Assembly (NCBI GenBank): GCA_030626465.1
Contig: DAOUOU010000151.1
Span: 1 to 6,897 of the forward strand
Source of the DNA: Bacteroidales bacterium
Lineage (GTDB): Bacteria > Bacteroidota > Bacteroidia > Bacteroidales > UBA10428
DNA length: 6,897 nt
Direction of reading: 5' to 3'
The position numbers and the translations under genes are program-made. Below the pieces are notes generated by a model. That model was not told where the DNA came from. It saw only the letters and a list, made by a program, of their open reading frames with translations, and did no database searches. Shown here one piece after another: positions 1 through 6,656 of this stretch. The stretch's first letter is position 1. Every line of letters starts with the position of its first letter.

Positions 1-2646
1 CAAATCAGAATTCTTAAGATCCATTTTTCCTCCCCCCGACAATCCCGCCGGTTCAAGCAACAGGTTTCCGGAAAGGGTTGTGGAATCATTAAATATTGTG
101 AAATCGGTGTCTGTTTTGTCCACATTCATCATGTCGGCATAGGGTAACCAGTGAATGTAATTATTCACCGAATTAACCCTTGGATATTGAGTCTCGGTTG
201 TTTTAACAGCTATATCATAAGAACTTGCCAGCGTATTCATTGAATCGGGATAAAAGATAAAATCGTCCGACAGTGTTGATGAGCTAAGGTATTCCAGTTT
301 TCCATCGCCTCTTAATCCTTTATTGGAAAGCCATATTTCCTTATAGTATGAACCTTTCCCATTATAGACCGGGTAACCTTCATCAGGCGTCATATGCCTG
401 AACCCTAGAGAATTGTCGGGTTGTAAGGAAAGCTCTTTATCAAAAGACGGAAATATTCCTGCCGAAACAAACTCACCCTTGAAATACAGATCTTTGTAAT
501 TAAAATTATCGAGGCTATCCATCACAAACGGATCTACCTGAAAAAAGAAGTCATTAGATTCGTATACTCCATTCTGAATATCATCTCTTTCATAAAAGAC
601 ATAGGAATTTTCTTTACTTGTGAATATAGGATACTCCGGATAACTTTCTCTGCCTGATTTATTATCAGGTTTATCAATTAATACTTCTCCGGTAATATGC
701 TGCAATTGATTCTTGACATGATCTGTAAGGGGAAGACCGAAATTATCACGCTCCCCGGTGAGAAATTCAATATGCAGGGAGTCGACGTTCTGCAAATTTA
801 TTTTGAACGAATCGTAGTTAAAGAAAAAGTTATTGCCGTAAAAGGTTAATAATCCGGTTTCAACAATTCCATCAAACTGAAAATTTCTATTGCTTTTTAA
901 TATAATACGATTGTATTGCGGGTATATAGTTACATTCTGCGAATCACTTACATGTATCTCAGGAATACCATTAATGATGAGATCATTTGACTTAATATCA
1001 TAAATTGCGATTTCAAGAGGCGCCTGTACGACCGACTCAAAACCAATAACATCATAATCTATTTTGTTAATGCTCGCCGCAAGATAGTCGTAAAGCCTCG
1101 GTTTCAGGGTTATGGTTTCTGTGTTCCTGTTATAATAGATAAATCCGCTGTAAGCCATATGCATGGCTTGCTGCTGAACCTCATGAACAGGCATTTTTAA
1201 ATAATCGGCGTAAGCATTTACCGGGAATTCATCACTGCCATATTTATTTGCAAAACTTTTTAGTGATACTAAAGGATGAGCGCGATCAAGCATCATCATA
1301 TTCATGAATTTATTGTAATTGAAGTAATTAACAGATTCAAAATATGCATACCCGATAGCTGCTCCACGAGGAGCGGAGAAGGTCATGATGTCCTCGTCCA
1401 TTCGCCAGGTAAGTTGATCGAAATTCATATCAACCTTGTGATACGAGTTTGAATAAGGAGCCTGCGATGAATAATCATCGGATTTTAGCAGGGTTAATTC
1501 TTTGAATTTTACCCGATAAGTAAAAAACAAGTTGGAGTGAAAAATTGAATCATTTCTTAGTTTTATAGTAACCGCAGTTCGCAGGCTTGAAACCCGGTCG
1601 CTGCGAAACCCAAAATAAACAGATGCTGCTGAAAGTACCAGTGTATCGTTTTTATAAATTCTAAGTTTTGCTGTATTTTCAAGTGTCCCGGTCCCTACCA
1701 GTTTTGATCCTTGCATAGATAATCCGCCTTCGTAATCGATGTTCTCATATAAGTCTTCTATAACAAACTTTTTGGTATATGAATCAAATTTGGGGTATGT
1801 TGCATCCTCAGGTTTTTTATTGAATTTCACTTTATCATGAAGGACTCCCTTCAAAGGTTCATCAAAGTAAATTTTGTTTGTAAATGTCACATCTTCGGCA
1901 AAATACTCTGATTTCTTAAGTTCAATCTCATAATCCTGTAAAACAGCAAAAACTTCACTGGGATTGTATCCGCCTCTTTCCCAGGTGACAATCCCCCCCT
2001 CTCCTTTCCATGTATTCTCAATCGGATATACTACCCCTTTAGTATTGAACAATTGCATACTATCGCGCTTAGAATAGCAGACCAGATCGACATTGTTAAA
2101 TTCAACAACTAATTTTTTTTGATTCAGAATCTTATACTCATCATTGCTCACTTTCCATACAGTTGAATTTGATTTGTATATTAAATTTTCTCTCAGCAGG
2201 AGATCAGTAAATTTCAGAATATTGTTAATCTCGGAAGTTTTAGTCTTTCTTCTATCAAGAATTTGTTCAAATCCTTCTATCCAGTTGTTATAATTAGATT
2301 TATTCGTATTGTACTTCTTAAAAGCAAGCATGCAGGAGAGAAAATTAAGGAAATGAGGATAGGGTTTTGTGTTTCGTTTAATCATTAATTGACTAAGCCT
2401 GATTATATTGTACTGCTCTGTGGGATCAAAGAGACTATTTTTTTCCCAGCCCCTGAGAAATTCTTCTATTACTTCATCGTGTTGATCCGAGAGATTACTC
2501 ATATAATTATTAATCTCCTCCGGAAATGCTGTTGTATCGCCTGAAAAAACCTTCATCCTCTGTGCGGAAAGAGTAACTAAGAGAATATGAGAAAGAAGAA
2601 TACCAACTATGAATATCGACCTGGTTTTGGATCTAATTACGCACAT
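1..2646 (-). CDS. Large exported protein of unknown function, C-terminus beyond window
   Basis: The reading frame is open from the ATG at 2646 down to position 1: I read all 882 codons and found no stop, so the gene continues past the left edge. Residues 1-28 look like a Sec signal peptide: basic n-region (R5, K7, R9), hydrophobic stretch 11-24, and a likely cut after TLSA before Q29. Residues about 45-165 look helical. The rest alternates polar and aromatic or aliphatic residues as beta-rich proteins do. Distinctive spots are WKGEGGIVTWERGGY (213-227), HPLVSLKSF (about 457-465), a short helix-turn-strand segment around 476-510 that recalls a winged-helix fold, and a Gly/Ser/aromatic-rich block at 720-800. 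I see no catalytic motif, TonB box or lipobox. It lies 16 bases after tpiA on the same strand, so co-transcription is likely. It resembles large uncharacterised Bacteroidetes proteins I recall, but I can assign no function. Envelope or surface location is inferred from the signal peptide. Confidence 0.86.
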   Translation of the reverse strand, partial: MCVIRSKTRSIFIVGILLSHILLVTLSAQRMKVFSGDTTAFPEEINNYMSNLSDQHDEVIEEFLRGWEKNSLFDPTEQYNIIRLSQLMIKRNTKPYPHFLNFLSCMLAFKKYNTNKSNYNNWIEGFEQILDRRKTKTSEINNILKFTDLLLRENLIYKSNSTVWKVSNDEYKILNQKKLVVEFNNVDLVCYSKRDSMQLFNTKGVVYPIENTWKGEGGIVTWERGGYNPSEVFAVLQDYEIELKKSEYFAEDVTFTNKIYFDEPLKGVLHDKVKFNKKPEDATYPKFDSYTKKFVIEDLYENIDYEGGLSMQGSKLVGTGTLENTAKLRIYKNDTLVLSAASVYFGFRSDRVSSLRTAVTIKLRNDSIFHSNLFFTYRVKFKELTLLKSDDYSSQAPYSNSYHKVDMNFDQLTWRMDEDIMTFSAPRGAAIGYAYFESVNYFNYNKFMNMMMLDRAHPLVSLKSFANKYGSDEFPVNAYADYLKMPVHEVQQQAMHMAYSGFIYYNRNTETITLKPRLYDYLAASINKIDYDVIGFESVVQAPLEIAIYDIKSNDLIINGIPEIHVSDSQNVTIYPQYNRIILKSNRNFQFDGIVETGLLTFYGNNFFFNYDSFKINLQNVDSLHIEFLTGERDNFGLPLTDHVKNQLQHITGEVLIDKPDNKSGRESYPEYPIFTSKENSYVFYERDDIQNGVYESNDFFFQVDPFVMDSLDNFNYKDLYFKGEFVSAGIFPSFDKELSLQPDNSLGFRHMTPDEGYPVYNGKGSYYKEIWLSNKGLRGDGKLEYLSSSTLSDDFIFYPDSMNTLASSYDIAVKTTETQYPRVNSVNNYIHWLPYADMMNVDKTDTDFTIFNDSTTLSGNLLLEPAGLSGGGKMDLKNSDL

Positions 2647-2662
2647 AATTAACTATTGCATT

Positions 2663-3412
2663 CTAAAAAGCAGTTACAATACCCATGAAATCCTCTGCAT
2701 TAAGCGAAGCACCTCCAATAAGTCCTCCGTCCACATCAGGATTGGTAAAAAGATCTCCCGCATTTGAAGGTTTACAACTGCCTCCATATAAGATAGAAGT
2801 ACCTTCGGCAATTTTTTGTCCATAACTGTCAGCTATATGATCGCGAATTATTTTATGCATTTCCTGTGCCTGATCTGGTGTGGCAGTTTTCCCGGTACCA
2901 ATGGCCCAAACTGGTTCGTAGGCAATTACAATCTTGCTGAAATTTTCATCGGAAAGATCAACTAATCCTTCGTTAAGTTGAGTTTTTACTACATTGAAGT
3001 GTTCTTCGGCTTCCCGCTCTTCCAGGACTTCTCCGATACAAAATATAGGAGTTAATTCGTATTGAAGGGCAAGCTTGACTTTTGTTGCGAGAATTTCATT
3101 TGTTTCACCATAATAAGCTCTGCGTTCCGAGTGCCCGATAATGACATAGGAAGCTCCGGTTGACTTAATCATTGCTGCAGAGACTTCTCCGGTATATGCA
3201 CCATTTTCTTTATCAGCACAATTTTGTGCTCCCAGAAATAAAGCATCCTTATTTATTATTTTACTCACTTCACTAAGGTGAATAAAGGGAGAGCATAGAA
3301 CAACAATAACATCATTTCCTGAAATCTGAGTATTTACGTTTTTAGCAAGTTCAAGACCTTTCTGAAGAGTAGTATTCATTTTCCAGTTACCTGCAACAAT
3401 ATGTTTTCTCAT
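2663..3412 (-). CDS. tpiA: Triosephosphate isomerase
   Basis: This cytoplasmic TIM-barrel enzyme interconverts dihydroxyacetone phosphate and glyceraldehyde 3-phosphate in glycolysis and gluconeogenesis. At 249 residues it has the usual family length and is complete. The N-terminal substrate-binding motif is GNWKMN (8-13), with catalytic Lys11. Catalytic His94 lies in IIGHSERR (91-98). Catalytic Glu166 lies in the signature AYEPVWAIGTG (164-174), which runs into mobile loop 6 (to T176). Phosphate-binding segments are YGGS (209-212) and GGLIGGASL (229-237). The start at 3412 puts GNWKMN at the usual distance from the N-terminus. No Shine-Dalgarno site is visible upstream, which is normal for Bacteroidetes. 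The gene follows a 312-base gap containing repeats, so it may have its own promoter, and it precedes the large exported protein gene by 16 bases. No catalytic residue is missing, so it should be active. Confidence 0.98.
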   Translation of the reverse strand: MRKHIVAGNWKMNTTLQKGLELAKNVNTQISGNDVIVVLCSPFIHLSEVSKIINKDALFLGAQNCADKENGAYTGEVSAAMIKSTGASYVIIGHSERRAYYGETNEILATKVKLALQYELTPIFCIGEVLEEREAEEHFNVVKTQLNEGLVDLSDENFSKIVIAYEPVWAIGTGKTATPDQAQEMHKIIRDHIADSYGQKIAEGTSILYGGSCKPSNAGDLFTNPDVDGGLIGGASLNAEDFMGIVTAF

Positions 3413-3554
3413 AAGATAATTAGAGTTTTACAATTAATATTTATAATACCTGCTCGCGAAATTAAAAAAATCTTGTTTAACTAATGCAGAATGCAACAAA
3501 TCAGCGTGAATATTATAAAAACAATTGATCATCAGGTAGCGTTTTGAGAATGAT
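3413..3554 (-). promoter_or_regulatory. Leader region of tpiA, possible promoter
   Basis: This AT-rich, non-coding stretch lies directly upstream of tpiA, next to the repeat element. I looked for the Bacteroidetes pair (TTTG at -33 and TAnnTTTG at -7) reading toward tpiA. The nearest -7-like site is TAATTTCG at 3457-3464, with one mismatch, but no TTG lies 19-21 bases upstream of it. A promoter here is inferred from the gap length only. I saw no riboswitch-like or tRNA-like structure and no ORF worth calling. Confidence 0.3.
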
Positions 3555-3618
3555 TTCCAACTTCCAAATCTCAAAAGCACTTTTATAATTTTTTGAATTT
3601 GAGATTTGAGTATTGGAA
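3555..3618. repeat. AT-rich inverted repeat with 21-base arms
   Basis: The left arm (3555-3575, TTCCAA…CAAATCTCAAA) pairs with the right arm (3598-3618, TTTGAGATTTG…TTGGAA) at 17 of 21 positions. The four mismatches are together in the middle of the arm. The 22-base loop contains its own small hairpin, AAAAG-CA-CTTTT (3573-3584). There is no T-run directly after the stem on either strand, so a classical terminator is not well supported, although the hairpin could protect or end the message of the gene upstream. It is more likely one edge of a dispersed intergenic element. Confidence 0.7.
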
Positions 3619-3702
3619 CTTAATTGCCTGCCTGTCCTGCTGACGCAGCTTGCCTGGCTAGCGCTGACAGACAGGTCAGTCAGACAGGAGATTTGACTAT
3701 TG
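3601..3702. repeat. Direct repeats flanking a GC-rich core
   Basis: GAGATTTGAGTATTG at 3601-3615 recurs as GAGATTTGACTATTG at 3688-3702 (14 of 15 identical). Both copies are soon followed by TTGGAA-like sequence. Between them lies the GC-rich hairpin block. The first copy also forms part of the right arm of the AT-rich inverted repeat. Such a layout suggests insertion or duplication of a modular intergenic repeat, but no transposase or clear target-site duplication is seen. Confidence 0.6.
3627..3688. repeat. GC-rich hairpin block, REP-like
   Basis: This block is much more GC-rich than its surroundings. CCTGCCTGTC (3627-3636) pairs with GACAGACAGG (3666-3675) at 9 of 10 positions. CAGACAGG occurs twice (3668-3675 and 3681-3688), giving two alternative partners for the left arm. 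Inside the loop, CTGC-TGAC-GCAG (3637-3648) forms a small perfect stem. Blocks built on CCTGCCTG units are, from memory, common between genes in Bacteroidetes genomes. The right end lies 36 bases from the stop codon of the membrane protein gene, which reads toward it, so the block would sit in that gene's 3' untranslated region. It could work as a terminator or RNA-stability hairpin, or it may simply be a parasitic repeat. Confidence 0.65.
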
Positions 3703-3724
3703 TTGTTTGGAATTTAAAATTCTG

Positions 3725-4972
3725 TCAGGAATTCAACTTTCTCAATCTGAAAATATATAACAAGAAAGAAATTGATCCGATGAAGAGTACAACAATCAGC
3801 GCGATGCAATCCTTTCTTTCTTTGGTTAATGCAGATAGAATAAAAGCCATACCATTGTCTTCGAAAATTTCTTCAGATGGAATATTCCTGTAATGCCATT
3901 TTCCAATAATACTGCCTTCTTTAAGTAAGATCAACCCAGGGTTACTGCGTATCATTGTTTTAAGCGTGATATCGTCGGTGATATAAAACTCAAATACCGG
4001 ATCGATTGAATGTATTACTTCTTCTAATATCTCGCTTGTGGAAGCGGTCATTCCATATACCTTGTAATCATGTTCTATAGCTTTTTCTGAGAATTCATTG
4101 ATCTTTTCAAAACCTTTTAAACTGGATTTCTCCAGGTCATATGCAACAACCAGCAATGAATATCCATTATCATACAAAATAGTATCGGTAATGTCAACAC
4201 CGTTCTGTGATGTCACGGTAAAGTCATGGATAGGAGGTTTATACCCGCTGTTGATCAATACATTCCTGGTTTCAATCCACTTCCATGTACTGTCATTCCA
4301 GGGTTGCTCATCTGAATCTAGTGTAAATTCCCTGGTTACTCCTTCCCTTTCATAAACCAGAACAGTCTTATATTCATCGATAGGCATCCCCTCAGGAATT
4401 TTCATAGAAGAAGGAATATTAGTGCCAATACTATAAGGTCTGAAATCAATTAATGGCAAATTGTAATAGTAATAAACCGAAAGCAAAACACTGGAAGTTG
4501 CAATTAACACAACAACGAACCATTGGGTTACCGGTTTAAAAATATGCTCAAATTTGTTACGTTGTTGAAACACAATTATTGTTGGCACAAAAAAGATAAG
4601 GTTCTTAAAGAAAGTCTGCCAGTTGGTCAAAAGAATTGCATCACCAAAGCAACCACAATCTGCGACAGGATTGGTCAATGCAATAATAAATGTAAGAATC
4701 GTAAAAAACGACATGAATAAAAAGAGTGCCCAAACTGTTTCCTTCAATCTTATTTTCAGGAAAAGGCACACGCCAATGATTAACTCAGCGCTGCTGAGAA
4801 AGATAGCTAATACCAGTGCAACATGAGATAAAAACCCCAAGCCGAATGCTTCAAAATAATCCCAAAATTTATAGGTTGTTCCAAGAGGGTCAATATCTTT
4901 TACGAAGCCTGAAAAAATAAAGACAATGCCCATGACTAACCTTGCTATATTTCTGATAATCCTGACTGTCAT
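3725..4972 (-). CDS. DoxX/MauE-like membrane protein with thioredoxin-like domain (BT_3928 type)
   Basis: The protein has 415 residues. Hydrophobic segments at about 8-24, 48-72, 77-99, 119-135, 150-167 and 388-408 look like six TM helices. The charge pattern (basic N-terminus, KIRLK after TM2, QQRNK after TM4, RLRK at the end) puts both ends in the cytoplasm and the 168-387 domain outside. The DoxX-type motif SGFVKDIDPLGTTYKF spans 21-36. DCGCFG (105-110), typical of MauE-like proteins, lies in the predicted outer loop after TM3. Residues about 245-385 resemble a thioredoxin fold: strand SLLVVAYD (272-279), and SNPGLILL (343-350) where the cis-proline is expected. However, the usual CXXC position has no cysteine; the only cysteines are C69, C106, C108 and C389. 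The start overlaps the tmk stop (ATGA), so translation is probably coupled. As I recall, BT_3928 in Bacteroides thetaiotaomicron likewise sits next to tpiA. A redox or quinone-linked role is inferred. Confidence 0.85.
   Translation of the reverse strand: MTVRIIRNIARLVMGIVFIFSGFVKDIDPLGTTYKFWDYFEAFGLGFLSHVALVLAIFLSSAELIIGVCLFLKIRLKETVWALFLFMSFFTILTFIIALTNPVADCGCFGDAILLTNWQTFFKNLIFFVPTIIVFQQRNKFEHIFKPVTQWFVVVLIATSSVLLSVYYYYNLPLIDFRPYSIGTNIPSSMKIPEGMPIDEYKTVLVYEREGVTREFTLDSDEQPWNDSTWKWIETRNVLINSGYKPPIHDFTVTSQNGVDITDTILYDNGYSLLVVAYDLEKSSLKGFEKINEFSEKAIEHDYKVYGMTASTSEILEEVIHSIDPVFEFYITDDITLKTMIRSNPGLILLKEGSIIGKWHYRNIPSEEIFEDNGMAFILSALTKERKDCIALIVVLFIGSISFLLYIFRLRKLNS
4969..4972 (-). other. ATGA stop/start overlap, tmk and membrane protein
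   Basis: Read on the minus strand, these four bases are ATGA: the ATG begins the DoxX/MauE-like gene and the TGA ends tmk. Such overlaps usually mean one message and translation re-initiation, so the two proteins are likely made together. This also fixes the start of the membrane protein. Confidence 0.85.
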
Positions 4973-5658
4973 CCCAATGAAAGTTTTAATCTTATCTTTT
5001 TTATAATTAACTCTGAGATACTCAATGGATTTAGCATATTACCTGCTGCATCTTTGCATTCTATCGATTCGAAATCATCATTCTCCTTCACCTGCCACAG
5101 ATATACATCTCTCACCTTTTCCTGAAAGCCTAAATCTGCTTCGTGAATATCGAAGGCCCCGTTAAGATAATCTCTGTCTGTACCCTGTCTGTTTTTATTC
5201 AGACTTTGTTGAGTAAACTCAAATGGAACATTAAGGTACAGGTTTAAATCCGGAACAGGGATTTTGTTATACTCATATTCAAAGTGTTTGATCCATTTAG
5301 CAAGTTTTTTTCCCTCCTCATCATTGCTAAGTTTTGTACATTGAAATGCAATGTTTGAATAGATGTAACGATCAGCGATAACCACGTATTTTTTGTCCAT
5401 CCAATTTCTTAAAGATTCCGCTGCGTCATTTCTATCACCGGCATAAAGTAGTGCTATCAGGTAAGGATTTACAGAATCAATATCACCTAACTCTCCCCGC
5501 AAAAACCGGCTTATAAGGTCTCCCCAAACAGTTGAATCTGTTCGGGGAAAATGTATAAATCTGCTTTTTGTATGATGCTCCCTGAAAAATTGCTCAATCA
5601 ACTTAATTTGTGTTGATTTCCCAGATCCATCCAAACCCTCTAATACGATAAAGCTCAC
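4969..5658 (-). CDS. tmk: Thymidylate kinase (dTMP kinase)
   Basis: This cytoplasmic P-loop kinase phosphorylates dTMP to dTDP with ATP, on the path to dTTP. The Walker A motif GLDGSGKST is at 8-16. The other family motifs are in order: FPRT (37-40), YAGDR (72-76), the DRY motif in IADRYIYSNIAFQ (94-106), PDLNLYLNVP (136-145), and a basic LID segment with K155, R157 and R162. There is no arginine in the P-loop while the LID is basic, which fits the bacterial (E. coli-like) class. The length, 229 residues, is slightly above the typical 205-215 because of a longer C-terminal tail. The start at 5658 puts the P-loop at the usual place, right after MSFIVLE. The stop overlaps the next gene's start by four bases (4969-4972). 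It is the first gene of the leftward group and diverges from folP. A second tmk elsewhere in the genome cannot be excluded. Confidence 0.95.
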   Translation of the reverse strand: MSFIVLEGLDGSGKSTQIKLIEQFFREHHTKSRFIHFPRTDSTVWGDLISRFLRGELGDIDSVNPYLIALLYAGDRNDAAESLRNWMDKKYVVIADRYIYSNIAFQCTKLSNDEEGKKLAKWIKHFEYEYNKIPVPDLNLYLNVPFEFTQQSLNKNRQGTDRDYLNGAFDIHEADLGFQEKVRDVYLWQVKENDDFESIECKDAAGNMLNPLSISELIIKKIRLKLSLG

Positions 5659-5736
5659 TCTTGAAAATTTTAATCCGAATATTTAGGTGCTAATGCTTAT
5701 TTTTACTTTATAATCCCATTATTACCAATCGTTACA
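5659..5736. promoter_or_regulatory. Divergent intergenic region between tmk and folP
   Basis: This 78-base AT-rich gap separates two genes that point away from each other, so promoters for both directions should lie here or just inside the coding ends. Toward folP, TATTTTTA (about 5699-5706) matches the Bacteroidetes -7 element TAnnTTTG except for the last base, but no TTG is found at the proper -33 spacing. TATAAT occurs at 5709-5714. Neither is convincing alone. No operator-like palindrome was seen. Confidence 0.4.
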
Positions 5737-6612
5737 ATGGATAAAGATACATTTTTTAAAAAAAAACAGATTATTAATAGCAATGGAAAATATATGGATT
5801 TTTCCGAACCAAAAATCATTGGCATTCTGAATATCACCCCCGACTCCTTTTTTGATGGAGGTAAATATCAGGAAGAAAAATCTATCATCAATAAAACCGA
5901 TGAATTGATTTCAGATGGAGCTGATATTATTGATATTGGAGCTTATTCTTCAAGACCGGGTGCAGCTGACATCAGTGAAAAAATTGAGTGGCAAAGATTG
6001 GTCGGAGCATTAAAGATAATTCGAAAGAAATATCCCGATACGGTTTTATCAGTTGATACTTTCCGATCAGGAATTGCACGTAAAGCAGTAAATGATTATA
6101 ATGTTAATATCGTCAATGACATTTCAGGAGGTAAACTTGATAAAAACATGCATGATACGATAGCAGAGATGCAGATACCTTATATTATCATGCACATGCC
6201 CGGAACTCCCCGGAATATGCAGGAGCGGACTGACTACAAAGATTTGATCAGAGATATAGTTGATTATCTGGGTAATCAGATTTACTTTCTGAAAAAAAAA
6301 GGAATAAATGATTTGATCATCGATCCCGGATTTGGTTTTGGTAAAACAATAGATCAAAACTACCAGATCTTAGCTCATCTTGATGCTTTGAAAATATTAG
6401 AATACCCTGTATTAGCAGGATTAAGCAGAAAATCCATGATCTACCGTCTATTGGAGACTACACCTGGTGAGGCATTGAATGGAACCATCGCCCTTAACAT
6501 GCTTGCTCTACTTAATGGTGCAAATTTATTACGTGTGCATGATGTGAAAGAAGCAAAACAGACTGTCCGATTGTTTTTGAAAACAGAAGAGGAAAGGAAT
6601 AAGTATCTGTAA
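5737..6612 (+). CDS. folP: Dihydropteroate synthase
   Basis: This cytoplasmic TIM-barrel enzyme joins 6-hydroxymethyl-7,8-dihydropterin diphosphate to p-aminobenzoate to give 7,8-dihydropteroate in folate synthesis; it is the sulfonamide target. All family motifs are in order over 291 residues: GILNITPDSFFDGG (29-42), DIGAYSSRPGA (66-76), SVDTFR (105-110), NDISGG (127-132), IIMHMPGTPRNMQ (150-162), IDPGFGFGKT (195-204), LAGLSRKS (226-233) and LLRVHDV (264-270). Residues matching the E. coli active site are N32, R73, D107, N127, D196, K232, R266 and H268. Ser72 stands where E. coli has Thr62 of STRPG. The start at 5737 adds about ten residues to the E. coli N-terminus. M20 is an alternative start but would remove the first strand, so 5737 is preferred. 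No Shine-Dalgarno site is seen. cdaA follows 44 bases later on the same strand. Confidence 0.97.
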   Translation: MDKDTFFKKKQIINSNGKYMDFSEPKIIGILNITPDSFFDGGKYQEEKSIINKTDELISDGADIIDIGAYSSRPGAADISEKIEWQRLVGALKIIRKKYPDTVLSVDTFRSGIARKAVNDYNVNIVNDISGGKLDKNMHDTIAEMQIPYIIMHMPGTPRNMQERTDYKDLIRDIVDYLGNQIYFLKKKGINDLIIDPGFGFGKTIDQNYQILAHLDALKILEYPVLAGLSRKSMIYRLLETTPGEALNGTIALNMLALLNGANLLRVHDVKEAKQTVRLFLKTEEERNKYL

Positions 6613-6656
6613 CTACTCAAGTAATGTGTATATTTATCATAGATTTAAATTGAGCT

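Noticed and set aside
3413..3554. tRNA, riboswitch or small RNA in the tpiA leader
   Set aside because: I found no cloverleaf, no recognised riboswitch core and no strong stem followed by a T-run.
3555..3618. Inverted repeat as a rho-independent terminator for the membrane protein gene
   Set aside because: No T-run follows the stem in the direction of transcription, and the stem has a four-base internal mismatch and a 22-base loop, so I list it as a repeat.
3624..3893. Plus-strand ORF of 89 codons beginning MPACPADAACLASADRQ
   Set aside because: Its first part is a translation of the GC-rich repeat block and the rest is antisense to the 3' end of the membrane protein gene; it has no family features.
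4098..4355. Plus-strand ORF of 85 codons
   Set aside because: It lies wholly antisense to the DoxX/MauE-like gene, whose frame and motifs are convincing.
4523..4826. Two overlapping plus-strand ORFs of 65 and 67 codons
   Set aside because: Both are shadows antisense to the TM region of the membrane protein gene and have no recognisable domain.
5758..6300. Two runs of nine A in folP (5758-5766 and 6292-6300) as possible slippage or phase-variation sites
   Set aside because: Both encode lysines in a frame that is intact and AT-rich throughout; a housekeeping enzyme is an unlikely phase-variable gene, and no alternative frame product is sensible.
6124..6357. Minus-strand ORF of 77 codons
   Set aside because: It is antisense to the conserved core of folP and has no independent support.
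6624..6653. Upstream ATG in the cdaA frame at 6624, as an extended start or leader peptide
   Set aside because: It hits an in-frame TGA after nine codons; the nine residues (MCIFIIDLN) show no leader-peptide logic.
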